Positions 34,161-46,706 of a stretch of 64,000 nucleotides of DNA are shown here, piece by piece (the stretch's first letter is position 1; each line of letters starts with the position of its first letter). The notes below the pieces were generated by a model, which did not search any database, was not told where the DNA came from, and was given only the letters and a program-made list of their open reading frames with translations. The DNA comes from Cephalotrichum gorgonifer. Its lineage: Eukaryota > Ascomycota > Sordariomycetes > Microascales > Microascaceae. Position numbers and translations under genes: made by a program. Location of the stretch: positions 1,714,723 through 1,778,722 of the forward strand of contig ONZQ02000007.1 of the NCBI GenBank assembly GCA_900312665.1. The letters are read 5' to 3'.

Positions 34161-35432
34161 TCATCGTATGGCCCACGAGATGCCGTCCAGCTCGTCGAGA
34201 TAGTCCTCAAACGAGTGTACGTCCTCAGTGACGGTCGCGGTGGTCCCCGAGCCGAATATGGCGCTGAAGTCGGAATAGACGTCCTCGGCGTCGTCCGAGT
34301 CGTAGCCTGTATACGAGAAGGCCTCGCAGTCATCGTCCTCGTCATATATGCTCCGCCGCTCCGGATCGCTCTCGGTCGGCTCAATCGACCGGCTAAGTGG
34401 CGACGTGGGCGAGGGAAGCGGTTTGGCTGCTGATGCTGCTGCCGCTGCCTGGCGGCTGCACGGCGGAGGACTCGGGAGGCTGGGGAGGCTCTGTGCGGCC
34501 TTTGAGGTCGCCAGTGGCAATTTTGCCCTTACTACGGCTGGTGGCGTCGGGAACGCGCTCGCTACGGGGCTACACGGTGGCGACGGTGAGGGCGACGAGC
34601 GGCGGCTCTCGCTCGGCCTACGGCAGGCGAGGTATCCCCCCAGCTCCGTCCAGTTGCAGTCTTTTAGGGTGGCCCTCGTCTTATTGAGGATGGCGAAGCG
34701 CCGGATCGAGGAGGACGAGCTGTTGAGGTCACCGCGGCGGACCATCTCGGCGTGAGTTGCCATTTTGAGAAATCGCTTGTCGCCGGCGGCGAGTGCCTCG
34801 CGGTTGAGAATGTGGGTGGCGGGGAGGGAGAAGGGCTGGGAGAGGCGGCTCGTTATGAGTTCGAGTCGGAGCCTGCGCTTCTTTGAGCTCAGCGCGGCGG
34901 TGTTCGGGCCATCGACGTCGGCAGCGGAGCGTGGGCGTTTTACGCTCGTCTTCGGCGGGGTCGGGGTCGGCTCGAACTTGAAGGTGAGTGGAGAGGATTT
35001 CCTCGTCTTGGGATCGGATGTCGTGAATGTGAATCGTGGTTTTAGCCCCGAAGCGGCGGCGTCGTCCTTTCGGATGTCGAGAAGCTGCCGTTGTTGTTGT
35101 GACCTGGAAAGCCGCGGCGGCGGACTCCTCCGCAGTGGGTGTGCGTAGCGATCCTCGACACGACTCGCCTCCTCGATCTCGATAACGGCGGTCATGTCCA
35201 CCGGGAAGTTCGTCAGGCTCGCGATGTCGACGTCGCCGGCGAAGCACGTCGACTCGCAGTTGTGGCTCCTGGGCGTGGACTGGGCGGCGGCGGCGTCTGT
35301 GGTGGAGGCGAGGGAGGACTGGGCGAAGTTGAGGCTGATGGGGCCGTAGTGTGTGAAGCGGGTTATGGCGTCGCACCAGGGCCCACGAGGCGCGGTGGAG
35401 AAGAGGTTGAAGGGGGCGACCTCGACGTCCAT
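34161..35432 (-). CDS. Conserved filamentous-fungal protein of unknown function
   Basis: A single minus-strand exon encodes 423 residues. No catalytic domain is recognised. The central block KKRRLRLELITSRLSQPFSL, followed by PATHILNREA and a basic stretch ending in IRRFAILNKTRA, has the look of a conserved fungus-specific segment with a bipartite basic patch that could act in nuclear localisation. The N-terminal third is mixed, and residues about 270-350 are Ser/Pro-rich and disordered. The C-terminus is strongly acidic (SIYDEDDDCEAFSYTGYDSD). The start at 35432 is the first ATG of the frame. A basic block plus an acidic tail could suit a transcription or chromatin factor, but that is guesswork. 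Confidence 0.8.
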   Translation of the reverse strand: MDVEVAPFNLFSTAPRGPWCDAITRFTHYGPISLNFAQSSLASTTDAAAAQSTPRSHNCESTCFAGDVDIASLTNFPVDMTAVIEIEEASRVEDRYAHPLRRSPPPRLSRSQQQRQLLDIRKDDAAASGLKPRFTFTTSDPKTRKSSPLTFKFEPTPTPPKTSVKRPRSAADVDGPNTAALSSKKRRLRLELITSRLSQPFSLPATHILNREALAAGDKRFLKMATHAEMVRRGDLNSSSSSIRRFAILNKTRATLKDCNWTELGGYLACRRPSESRRSSPSPSPPCSPVASAFPTPPAVVRAKLPLATSKAAQSLPSLPSPPPCSRQAAAAASAAKPLPSPTSPLSRSIEPTESDPERRSIYDEDDDCEAFSYTGYDSDDAEDVYSDFSAIFGSGTTATVTEDVHSFEDYLDELDGISWAIR

Positions 35433-36026
35433 GGCGAGGATGGTATTACAGGGCTGCTCCTGCTAGTGTGAGGAGGCACAATGGGATGTAACACAAGTAG
35501 GTCTGGGTGGATGCAGTCGGCGGCTCGGGGCCCCGCACGCTTAGTCGGTGGAGACGCCGTCATCCAAGGTTCCCTTCTCTTTTTCTTCCCAAGCGACACG
35601 TGACCAATATGAAACTCTGGGGTGTCCTGAGGGAAATCGTTGAAAAGTCGGGGGTTCGTATGTAGCGGTGGAAAGGTCGGGTTCGAAGGAAGAAGCCGGC
35701 GTGGGGAAAGAAGGGGGGGTGTGGGCGTTGGAAGAAAGAAATGGGTACTCGGTGAGATGGCGGTGTTCGAAAGGGGAAGGCGATCACGTACGGGAGAGAA
35801 AGCGAGGGTGGAGAAAAGAGCAAAAAAAGGAGAGTGAGAGGGGACCGCGGTTTTTTTTTCGTGAGGGCGGTCTGGGAGAGAAGGGGGGAAAGGGGATATG
35901 GGATACGAAAAAAGAGTGAGGTGGACTCTCGTAGTGCCGTAGTTCGGGAACGAACGGGGGTGGGTGTATTACAGTACAGCTCTCTCCCAAGCGAGAGGAG
36001 CTAAACTCTCGTAGACTGGACTGGAA

Positions 36027-36059
36027 ACTGGGAGGGGAGGAGGGAGGGAGGGGAGGGGA
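36027..36059 (+). other. Candidate G-quadruplex run
   Basis: Within about 33 bases there are at least five runs of three or more G separated by one- or two-base loops, matching the pattern for an intramolecular G-quadruplex. Other G-rich candidates lie near 38190-38215 and 18103-18160. Confidence 0.6.
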
Positions 36060-36700
36060 CGAAGACGCTTGCTGGGATGTCGCCTGTCCTGTCGGCAGAG
36101 CTAAGCAAGGATGGGGTCAGATGGTGCCCGGGAAATGGGGAGGTAGGTAGGTAATAACGAGAGAGGTAACAGAGTACGGGGAAATCGAGAGTTGTGGCTG
36201 TGGGACTAGGCCGATTTGGTCAGGTCATAATACTTTTGGGGGGAGGGATTAGGCTGGTTTTTCTGGTCCAAGAAAGCACACTTTTGGGATCGGCCTGGGG
36301 AGACTAGACTGGGGGACCGGGGGGGGGGGGTAGGACAGGGGAAAGAGAGAGCCACAGAGGGTTGCAGTCTAGTCCGGGGGCGTGTACAAGTACTATGTGG
36401 TTGTGGTAGATGGAAGCTGGTAGGTGGGTATGTAGTAGGTGGACAGGGAAACAAGGAGGGGGGGCGTGCGTTGAGTTTGAAACCGAACCGGCTCGCCTCG
36501 TCGTCTGTCTCTTGTTTTGGGCTTGGGAGAGTGCTGTGCTGTGCTGGGGGGAGGAACCGATTCGTGGTAAATCCGAAGTAACAAGTAACGGTGCGTTTTT
36601 GCTTTTTTTATTCTTATCCCTCCGAGGAGGTCCTCTCTTTTGGGTTTGTCGGATTAATATTCGGTCGTCGATTTGAGAGTACGAGAGTTGAATATACAGG

Positions 36701-36702
<2 letters not shown>

Positions 36703-36741
<39 letters not shown>
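36703..36741 (+). repeat. (TG)n microsatellite
   Basis: About 17 near-perfect TG dinucleotides in the middle of the gene desert. The Cys/Val or His/Thr open frames it produces on either strand are artefacts. Confidence 0.95.
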
Positions 36742-36742
<1 letters not shown>

Positions 36743-39700
36743 TGGGGAGAAGAAGGAGGAGTTTGAGGGGAAAGGAGAGCTTGCCGATCCGGAGGTTTGT
36801 TTGGATTCGCTTCCGTTCCTTCTTTTCTCTTTCTTGTTTCTATTCCGGTTTCGGGGTTTAAAGAGTGAAGGGGGGGATGGACAGGAAGCGTTGATGCTGA
36901 GCGAAGAAGAGAAGGGATGGGCAGTGACTGAGTGAGTGAACCAGTTAGGTGAGTTGAGTTGAGTCGAGATCGAGGTCGAGTACGAGTCGAGTATTCCGGG
37001 GTATGGTAGGTATGGCAGTTGCGGGAAATTGTGGAAATAAGGGGGGGGAGTGTACAAGTAAGTATACATGTAAGTATAGGTAGGGTGTGGAAAGGAGCGA
37101 TGAATGGGGGGAGCACGAGACCCTCTCCAGGGTACGGAACTAGTTTACGACTACTCGAACGGAGGAACTAGTCCGAAAAGAAACTAATACGTATTTAAAC
37201 AAATGCACCACCAGTAGGGAAATGGTACGCAGCACGGACTATACCCGGAGTGAGTGTAATCCGAAGAGTGGGCACACGTAAACGCACACGCAGTCATACA
37301 AAGTACGAGTACGAGTACACTATTAAACTATCACAGAATATAGTCCCGAAGGAACCTGGACCTGACCTGCGTGTTCACAGGGATTATTATTGATTAACGA
37401 TATTAAGTGGGGATGGATGGGTACTTTGAATGGATTAGTGTGTATGTATGTATGGGAGTTAGGTGATCAAAAGCGGGAGAGAGTGAGAACGGAAGAGAAG
37501 AGAGTCGTAGTACTTGTAATGGTTGCGTTCGGAGTGGGCAATTAATAGCATGAAAGCGGGGACTCTCCTTCTCTTTCTCTCTTTTTGCAGGGGGGGATAA
37601 TAGGTCATCAGCATCTCAGTGGTGGTGGTCCGGTCCTCTCCCGGCGCGACGTTGCTCCACCGGAGCTAAATACGGAATGCTAGGATATCCGAAATGGAGT
37701 GGTACTTTAGTTACTACTACTTGGAAGGGTCAGGGTGCAGAAGGTATTATTAGCGCTGCCTCAGCCCGTTTCGATGTGGAGAGAGAGACGGTAGGCCAGG
37801 GTATGTAGGCCAAGGGTCAAAAGGGGAGGGAACCAGTCCTGTGGGTTTTCCGGGAAGGGAAAGGTGAAGTAGGAAGAGGAGAGGGAGAGATGTGCTTGCC
37901 TTCCAAGTTGGGAAGGGTGGCGAGGCCGGAAAGAGCGCGAGTTCGTTGTGGGAATTGGGTTGGGGAGAGAGGCAATGAAAAGACGAAAGGGGGGGCGTGG
38001 CAGGAGAAAGAGTAAGGTGGGGGTCCCGGGGGGGGGGTCGAACCAAGGAAGAGGAAAAGAGAAGAAAAGGGATTCCAGAATGTCTGAGGAGACATAGGAT
38101 GAGTGATCATACTTTCTTTCGTTGTACAAGTATGCTCCCGGACCTTCGTACTCGTAGACCCAGGTTTTGCTTTTCTTTTTCTTGGGGCGCAGGAAGGGGG
38201 GGGGGTCGGGGGAGGCGAAACAGGAAAAAGGAAGGGGAGTGACCGCGTGGCTGCAAGAGGGCCCAGCTGGTCGGTAACTCAGTTCGATGGGAAGGGGGAA
38301 GGGGGAAAAGGGAAGGGGAGTGGGTGTTGGGTTTCGGTTCGATCCAGGGCGGTCCTGGCCTGGTCTAGTCTCTCTCCCCTGCTTCCCCGTCCATCGTGAG
38401 ATATACCACATGTACTTATACGAGTACTCATACAAGGACGAAAGTAGTCGCATGCATCAACCGCGGAAAGTAGACAGCAAGACCTGCGAGTACGACGATT
38501 GAGGATGGAGAGCGAGTACCTCTACGAGTACTCACTCACTATTCCTTGTACAAGTCACCAAGTTCCGGGCGCTGGCGCGGACGGCAGTGTGCTCGAAGTG
38601 CAGCGCAGCGCAGTCGAGTGGAGCTCTGGGGACGGAATTGATCCGACGATTGGCGAGGGGGCAGAGTTCGGCTTTGGGTTGTGCTGCAGGGATCGGGATG
38701 GGTGGAGGGTCTGGAAAGCTCGGGTACTCGGGGTGCTGCTGCTCATGCTCGGGAACAATGGATTCTGGTTCGCTTCGCAGGGTTGGGAATTGGACACTTC
38801 GGATTGGAACCCTGGCGAGGAAAGCTTGAAGATGGGTGGGTGGGGAGGAGGGGGGAGGGAGGAACAAGCTGGGCAACCTCACGCACACGCTCCATATTGC
38901 ATGCTTGATACTTGGACGAGTGCGGATACAAAGCACGAGTAGTAGGAAGAGGAGTACCTCTGGCGGCAGGGACAGGGGTGTGTGGTGTGGCGTGGTGTCG
39001 ATGTGCCGTGTGCCGTGTGTTCCTCTTTCTTTGTACGAGTACCTGTCTTGAATTGCCTGGACTCTAGTTAGAGCGTCGGTGGCAGCTGGACAAGGGATAT
39101 TAAATATGCGAGTGCTCGCTCCCACGCCAATGGGGAGGCAGGTATTATAATGCGTTGACGGACAGAAAGAGAGGGAGAGAGAGATAGACGAGGCCAGTCT
39201 TACGGCAGTTGTGGTAAAAAAAAAAAAAATCATAGAATATGTTGTGCGTGGCTACTCGTAGGTGTGATCTGTGTCTCTGTTCTATGTGTTGGACTACAAG
39301 GAGTCATAGTTGCAGTGGTGGCTCATCAGCGAATGAGGGAGCCGGGACTGGGTTTCCTTGCTTTTTTTTTCCCCCAGCGCTCGCTCAGTCTAGTCTGGTG
39401 ATTCCAGGGGGGAAGGAGGTATGAGAGTAGAGAGAAGAGGAGAGAGGAGGGGAAGGGGATGTCAGCCGCGTCTTGGCACGCAGGCTAAAAAATGCATCTC
39501 GTCGGAGTTTTGTTTTGTCCGTTGGGTTTTTTGCCCGGACGAGGACGGAGGTATTGTTCGAATGTACTCGTATATACATGGCGCAGCTATCAACTTGTCT
39601 GTGGCTACTATTATCGGTTTCGCCGAAAATCCAGTTATCCTGATCAGGTTTTTTTTTTTTCTTCCGGTAGGCGCCATGGAAGAAGAACGATGCTTTCAAG

Positions 39701-40780
39701 AGCGGAGGGGGGAAAAGTCCTCACTTGGCCGGGCAAGATCGAGGCGGACGAGGGATATATTAACGAGTTAGCTCTCTGAGGCACAGAGCCAGAGAGGGAA
39801 GGAGGGAGGTTCCTTCAAGCTCGTAAGTACCTGTACCCGTACCTGTCCCTGCACCAAGAGTCCGCGGATCTGGCCCACTAGTTAAGCCAATGTCAATGTC
39901 AAGCTGCCAAATTAGCCAGCCCAGGCTGCTCAGTAGTCTAGCCCAGCCTAGTCCCGTCCCGCCCGCGTGCCCGCCAACGGTGGTTCCCTTAGCGTAGCGT
40001 AGTGGAGAGTAGAGCAGCGTAGTTAGTGTGTAAATAAGATAAGGTCGCGGGCGGCACACGACTGGGCACGGAGCAGACCGCGGTCATGTCTTGTTCCTCG
40101 TTTCAGTGCCGTGCCTGTGCCCGTGCCTGCGTTGAACCTAAGAAACAGCATTTTGTTCCCTTGCTAATACAAGTACTGCCTTTGGAGATAGGGATACAAG
40201 TATTACAAGGACGAGGAAAATTCCGAGTACCCCGTACGACAGGGCCAATCCGGGCCCTGACCATGACCTTGGGGGGATGCACCCGACGGGGTTTTACTTG
40301 TCAACTAACTACTCCGTATGGGCACGCACACGAACATGAGCACGAGCACAAGGGCACTTGAATAAATCCCCGAAAGTCCAGGGAGCAAGAAACGGCGCTA
40401 TGCAGACAGCCCTGGACGAGGCCAGCCGACTATCGACTGATTATCGAACTATCCGCATCCACTTTGAATCTCTGATACTACTCAAAATGCTACTAAACAC
40501 CAGCCGCAAAAATAGGGACACGCAGAAGCGAGACTCCGTCCGGTTCCGATTCCGGTTTGGCGCGGAGAGGAGAGGGTTGCTTGCAAGTATTACTGGTACA
40601 TGTACGATGGATGGCGAGAGTAGGTAGGTAAGGTAGCATTGCAAAAGTACAGATACAAAGGTACGGGGGTACCTATCCGTGGGGGGAAACCCTCCATCAT
40701 GGTCCAGGTCCATCCTGGGGACATCGTGATGGATCCACCATGACTCCATTTTTTTCACGGGGGTGGAGATCGCCGGCCAC

Positions 40781-40815
40781 CGCCTCCGCCTCCGCCTCCG
40801 CCGCCTGCCTGCCTG
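40781..40815 (+). repeat. CCTCCG/GCCT short tandem repeats
   Basis: Three to four CGCCTC hexamers are followed by CCGCCT and three GCCT units. It is non-coding. Confidence 0.85.
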
Positions 40816-43554
40816 CTGAATCTCCCGGCATCGCCGAGCTGGGATGGGCAAACACCTAATACTCCAAGTACGAATTGGTCTTACTCTCACAAGTCCCGTT
40901 ATTTTAAATTTTTATTTAATTTATTTTTGGGGGGTTCGCTCCCACCGAACAGGGCAATCTTAAGCCCTGCGAAGGATCGGCGATCGAAGGGATCGGCGGG
41001 CTTGTGAACTTCGTGCGCAGTCGGCGGCAAGTACATTTATATTACAGGACAGGGCAGGCTTCGGTGCGTTTCATGGCGCAGAAAATGTGGCTTTTCCTGC
41101 TGGGTCGGGTTTCCATCCCCGTTCGCCTCGAATAAGTAAGTGCAGCCTTCTAGACGATCCGAGTAAATTAGAAGAGACATCGAGCGTGGCACAGCGAATG
41201 TATTCCTATGTGGCGAAAGGAGATGAAAGGTCAAACGATCCGCAAGGCGGGAAAGTAGGCTGGCCTGGCTGGCTGGCTGGCTGTCGAAGGAACAGGACAG
41301 GGGTGGTAGGGGAGGAGGCGAGAAGGCGGGAAGTTTGAACAAGGTACTTGTATCGATTACATACTTGGACGTTCGAATATTACGGGCATTATTACAGGCG
41401 GTGATGACGCGGGTGAAGATGCGTCTCCCCCATTTAAGAAAACGCGGACGTGGGCCCGCGGGGGGGGGGTGGTGGTCGTCTTCTTGCCCATGCGAGTGCC
41501 ACCTCATGCAGGGCGGATGGTGACCCAGCGGATCACCAGGCGTTTCGCGGAGGCAGACCCTGGAATCCCCGGGGGCCCAAGGAGGGCCAAGAGAGAGGAG
41601 AGCTAACCTGATCCACCGCGGAACGTGCGGAGGGTCAGGAGAAGGGCTACTATAATAAGCTGCTCCACCGCGGAAACGTCATGGTTGCGGTCGGGGTGCT
41701 CGAGCTGTTCGAACCTCTCGACTAATCGTCTTTCTTTTTCACTCCGTTGCAGAGAGAAGCGGCACATCGAACGCAATTTGTGGAGCAGAAACCAGTTGTA
41801 CATACTTTGGACACCTGCACTGGAACCCTGAGCCCGCACCAATATCACCCCCCCTTTTTCCCGGCTCGCGACCGAACCCCCAAAAGGGGGGTCCTAAACG
41901 AAGGGGGGGATATTAGAAGTGGCTGCTATTCGACGAGGGAGTGAGGGGAAGTGTGGAAGGTGGGTCCGGGGGAAGTCGAGACCACAATCCGAAATGGGCC
42001 TGTTGCTTTTCATATTCTTCGATCTGGTTGTGCTTTTTTGTGTATCCTTTCCTCTCCCCCTACGACGTGTCACCTGTGTGGTGCCCTTTCGAATCTCACT
42101 TGCGCCACTCATACTTCGTACAAGTATCCTTGCATCTGCATACGAGTATTTTAACCTCGTATTACTCGTCGAAAGAGGGAAAAGGGGGGTGTGGGAGACA
42201 GGCTGGGAACCTGAGCAGGGGGGTTGGCCGTGCAGGCAGGCACAGGGGTTCCCCGCCTGGGGCAGCCTGGAGAGCCTGGGGAAAGACGCCCGCTGGCTGG
42301 CTGAGGGTACCAGAGGAAGGGTCTGGTGGCACGTTGCGAGTGCAGCGAGACCTGGGGTTGGGGGAGAGAGAAGGGGGGGAAGGGGAGGCAAGATGCAGGG
42401 TTGGGTTGGAACAATGACGAGGATAGCTAGCGTGGTAAGATGAAATGTGAATCCAGAGTACAGAGTCGTACTCGAACCAATACTCCGTGACTTGGCACCT
42501 ACTTATATCAGTAATTATGCCCCGGCCGGCGCCCCAAGTGCCCGGGTTCGTCTGGGGGAAGGCAAGAGGGCCAAGAGGGCCAAGAGGGCGGACGGGCTCC
42601 GACGCCTGTCCGCCACTGGACTTTCCCTTCCCATCCATTGGCACCGGGCATGGGAAAAGGATCCAATGTGGCGGCGCAGTCACACGATGGAAACCCATGC
42701 ACGAAACTCCTGTTGTGCTTCCCTCCCACCGCCCACCACCACCCACCCCATGCGCTGTCACTCGCCTGCTTTGAAGCCTGAAATGCTTTTACGAGCAGTG
42801 TGATCGTAAACCACCCTTGCTACTTGGGCTCCGGTTCGCTGGTCCCTTGCCCCCTCTCTCTCTCCTCTCCAGCTACTTCTCCTTTTTCTTCTTCTTCCCC
42901 GTCCTTTCTCATCCCCCTCTTCTCTCTCTCACCCGCCCAAGCACTCCTACAGGCTGTAATACATATTCATACAGCCAGAAGAAACTTGGAGGGGGATGAG
43001 CCGTGCATTGGATGGGGGTCAGATGCATATTATATGCTCCCCCTCTTCGCCCTCCCCCTTTCCCATCTTTCCCCCGCTCACATCTCATTTTAGCCTCGAT
43101 GTGGTGAGCATGGCTACCGCGTGCGTGGTGGGGTGCATTATTATTAGAAGAATACATATATACCCTTATTACAACCGGGGACGTCACACGTCTGCTGAGA
43201 AATCACGGCACGAAGGTGTCGTGGGGGGATTAGAGGAGGGACGACCGAGCTTCGGGTGGGATGGGAGTGGGATGGACGCAGCTTCGGGGGGGTCCCCTTA
43301 GCTTGGCGTGGGCCTTGTCTCCGATCACCGCTGCGATCTGTTACTCGGTTCACCACTCGGCACAGGCCGATCCTTTGTAAACCGTGGCTCCGGAGATCGA
43401 TATCGTGACCTCTTTTCGCCTGCGCTCTAGATTCTATGACAATTCTGCTCCGATCTCTTCATCCCCCCCCCCGCGTGGGTACCCCCTCGTCCCACGAACC
43501 CCACGACCCGACCCCACGGTAGGAAAAGAGGCCACCCCATAATAAACAAAGTCC

Positions 43555-45047
43555 TTAAAGCCTTCCTTTCTTCTCCTTCCCGCTCTCCCTCCCACCCTCA
43601 GACATCTCCGCCAACGCCCGCGCAATGCCGTCCTGTACCGCTGTCGCGACGTGAACCCCCTCGGGGCTGAAGATCCTCCCGACCATGAACCCCCGACCGG
43701 CCTCCGCGCGCTCGAACGAGTCCTCGAGGACCCACCACCCGTCGTCTTCGCCGTCGCCGTCCGAGGCGACACCGGCCCCGGTCCCCGCGGCTCCCGAGCC
43801 CGCGTAGTTCCCGGCCACCCTTCCCCTCCCGCCCGAACGCCGCATCACCGCCTCCGACGCATTCACGTGCACGTAGAACGACCAGCTAACCGTAGCCACC
43901 GCGCCGGGGCTCCACCCGAAGTCGAAGTCCCTGCAGAGCATCAGGAGCCCGTTCCGGTCCGCCGCGAAGGCGTGCGCCAGGATGTGTTCGTTCCCGAGCT
44001 CCTCTTCTCCCTTCCCGTCCTCCTCTCCGGCACCTCCCCCCGTCGGCTCCAGTAGTCTATAAAGCAGAATCTCCTTCCTCCCCGTGGGCGGCCTCGCGCT
44101 GTTATACTCCGTCATGTCCACCTTGCGCATGTCAAGGATGGGGAACCTCCCCTGCCCCTGGTCCGGGAAGATGGCGTTGACGATGTCGATGTCCACCTGC
44201 GGACACAGCGGCCAGGACGAGGGCGGCCGCGAGGAGAGGATGGAGGAGTGGAGCGTCTGGGGGGAGGGAGCCTGCACGCGCACGGGGCTCGGCTCGGGGG
44301 CCTTAAGGGTGACGAGGGCGGTGAAGCAGACAGGGCCCAGGGGCCGCGAGGCATCTGACCGGGGGAACCTAACTGAGGGAGCGGTGCTCGGCGTCGTGGG
44401 CTGGCGCACCGTGAGGGAGTAGGTGGCGAGGGAGCGGCCGGAGGAGATGCGGGTCACGGTGAAGAGGAAGGGGCGGTCGCCGAGGCCGCGGGATGTGAAG
44501 CAGCCTTGGATGGTCTAGGTGAGTGCGTCTCTTAGCATGGTGTTCTGCAGTCGTTGGGCTTTACGGGGGAAGCGAGCGTGGTGGCGTCTAGTATTCCAAG
44601 GGGGATTGAGCCCAGCTCGGGAAGCGGGAAGGGTAAGTGGGAGAGGGGGAGAAGGTGAGAGAGGCAGTGAGGGAGAACATTGAGATGGGGAGAAGGGATT
44701 AAGATAATGCTGAGAGGGACACAAGAGGGGTCGAGATAGTTGGCACAGGCACTCACATGTAAGCCAAGCACAGAACTCCCCTCCCCATTCCCAGAGACGC
44801 CAGCACTCTCACGTGCCGCAGCCGCCGACCGCAGTACGGCGGCGCCGGCCATGGCGTACACGTGCGCGCCGTAGGTAGCCGTGTGGAGTGGCAGCGGCAG
44901 GTCGCCCGGGAGGTCGCCCCACGGGAGGTCGCCTCCGGGGACCCACGCGGCGCGGGTGCTCATGTAGACCGAGGTGTCGGGGCCCAGGCTGATGGGGATC
45001 AGCTCGAGGGAGTCGTTGAGGGTGAGACGGGCGTCTTGGCGGGCCAT
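43555..45047 (-). CDS. Acyl-CoA thioesterase, TesB-type double hot-dog
   Basis: Two minus-strand exons (45047-44757, 44514-43555) join in phase 0 across a 242-nt intron (GTGAGT donor, CCTAG acceptor) and give about 416 residues. The junction reads GLH-TIQGCFTSRGLGDRPF, the conserved first hot-dog region of acyl-CoA thioesterase II. The second hot-dog contains LLYRLLEP, HAFAADRNGLLML (about 278-290, with the expected catalytic Asp), WSFYVHVN (about 308-315) and a C-terminal TAVQDGIARAL carrying the expected catalytic Gln. The enzyme hydrolyses acyl-CoA to fatty acid and CoA, in peroxisomes for many fungal members. The C-terminus KKGRL is only a weak PTS1-like ending. A Gly-rich insertion lies between the WSFYVHV strand and WWVLEDS. 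Exon 1 is a little unusual in its PWGDLPGDLPLPLH repeat. Confidence 0.88.
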
Positions 45048-46706
45048 GGCTGCGGTTTTAGGAGTGGTGATAGAAGTATCAGTGGTGTGGTGGGTATTCC
45101 AGTGTCCTGGGTCCTGGTAAGCTTAGGATCCCGGTGCCCCGGTATTCCGATGTCCCGGTGCTTTGAAGCGCCTTCTCGGTGATGAGAGAGCGAGCCTGGT
45201 CGCGGGCGTGGTATGTACAGAGACCCGTCGCGTCGTAGGCCGAGGATGCCGATCTACAGAAACATCCAAGACAGAAAAAACCAAAGACAAGTAGATATCT
45301 AAACTTTATAGTCCGAGCGTGGGTCCGATGTGTGAGGGAGTGCACTGGTGAAGCCGTCACAACACGGGGTGACGTCCGACGGTGAGCTGTCGATGGGATG
45401 AAGTCTGTGTGTTGGCGAGCTACCCAAGATATGAAGGACCGTAATATGGTAGATACCGAAACGATGGAAGGAGCCACCGAATCCCACTTCTAGAGCAACA
45501 GGGGAAGGAAATAAAGCAAAGGGGAGAAGCAATTGAGCCGACCCCGTAACTTGACATGCGCAGCGAGAAAACAATGATATATCGACAAGTAAGCTCTGTG
45601 TCACCGGGACTTGCATTCGTTTCCGAGTTCGGGCCGCTGGGTCGGTTGGGATCGTCGCTCGCGCGTGCCGAGGTTCAACGGGGACATACCAAGCGCTTTG
45701 GGTTACAGACAGAGCCATTAACTAAACAAGTGGAGACCGGACCGCTTGGCCGATGTGGGGGAACGGGATCTTGGCCGGCGCGCGGGCCCTCGGCCGGAGT
45801 CGTCGTCGTCGTACTTGCTTGTACTAAGCACTTTTAGGGTAGGAATGACCGGGAATGGCAGTACTAGCAGAGAGTAGAGAGGCCAGTGGTCTTGGTGGGC
45901 GGGCCTGATCGTAATATCTAGAGTTCTTGGGTGGAGGGATTGTTGATTTGCTGGCTTTGCTTTCCCAAGAACCCCTCCGCAGAGGATGGGTCTAGACGTT
46001 GTGACCGTACCATCTCTAGGGAGTACGGGCTATCGATAGATCTAGACCGCATCTTCTAACCAGGAAAAGGAAAGTTGGTAGTTACTCTGCTCAGTGAATG
46101 CTTGGGCGAACAAGTGATTCTTATGTGGCACATGGTAGCTAGCTGCCTGTCTACCGCGGAGGGCAAATTAAGACAAGAATAAGGGTGACTTACAACTAGA
46201 ATGCTAGGAATGATGGGAAAGAAGTCATTATGTAAGGACAGAGAAAGGAAATGTTTATCCAGTTGTACAATGGATGGACAATGGAGAGTCTCTCGGAGAA
46301 TACCCTTCTTTGTCCATACCCTCTCATCGAGATATGGAAAGTTAAATGTGTTGTGCTGGGAGAAAGCTATTGGCCGACGCCCGCCAACGGACAAAGAGAA
46401 CGGCACGCTTTCACACAAAGCCCCGATATTAGCCGTGTCGATTGCTTTGTCCACCCTCCCCCACTATACTTAGTAACCTGACGCTTCTCATTGGAAAACC
46501 CCGCCTCTGCCCCTCCAAACCACGTTCCCAATAACATATTATCTCGACTCGGCCTGACTGACTGCCTACCTCCACCAACTCGACCCGACCCCGGCCTCAC
46601 CAATACCATCACCAACACCCAGCACCTCGTTCTCCACAGCTCCCCAACCTAACATCAAAACACCCTCACAACCTCTCCCTCCAGCTAAACCGAAGCCACG
46701 CCCACC
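45048..46706. promoter_or_regulatory. Divergent intergenic region, thioesterase and DOM34
   Basis: These 1.66 kb separate two divergently transcribed start codons. A GTCCTGG/GTCCCGG-type near-repeat lies at 45095-45165. The part from about 46480 to 46706 is pyrimidine/CA-rich and is probably the DOM34 leader. No gene is supported; the 139-codon minus frame at 45299-45718 has no domain. Confidence 0.5.

Larger units (their letters stand above)
35433..43554. other. 8-kb gene desert
   Basis: No gene is supported. The stretch has G-rich plus-strand blocks (35640-36150 and about 37990-38350), a long TG repeat (36703-36741), a hexanucleotide repeat near 40781-40815, an A-tract at 39216-39228, an AT-rich patch at 40900-40930 and many TACGAGTAC/TACAAGTAC words. 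Open frames are short and low-complexity on both strands. No transposon protein, terminal repeat, rRNA or tRNA was recognised. Confidence 0.55.

Noticed and set aside
36614..37116. Minus-strand open frames with His-Thr repeats
   Set aside because: The repeat is the translation of the TG microsatellite; the frames have no other content.
45299..45718. 139-codon minus-strand open frame between thioesterase and DOM34
   Set aside because: No domain, no codon bias, and it lies in a divergent promoter region.
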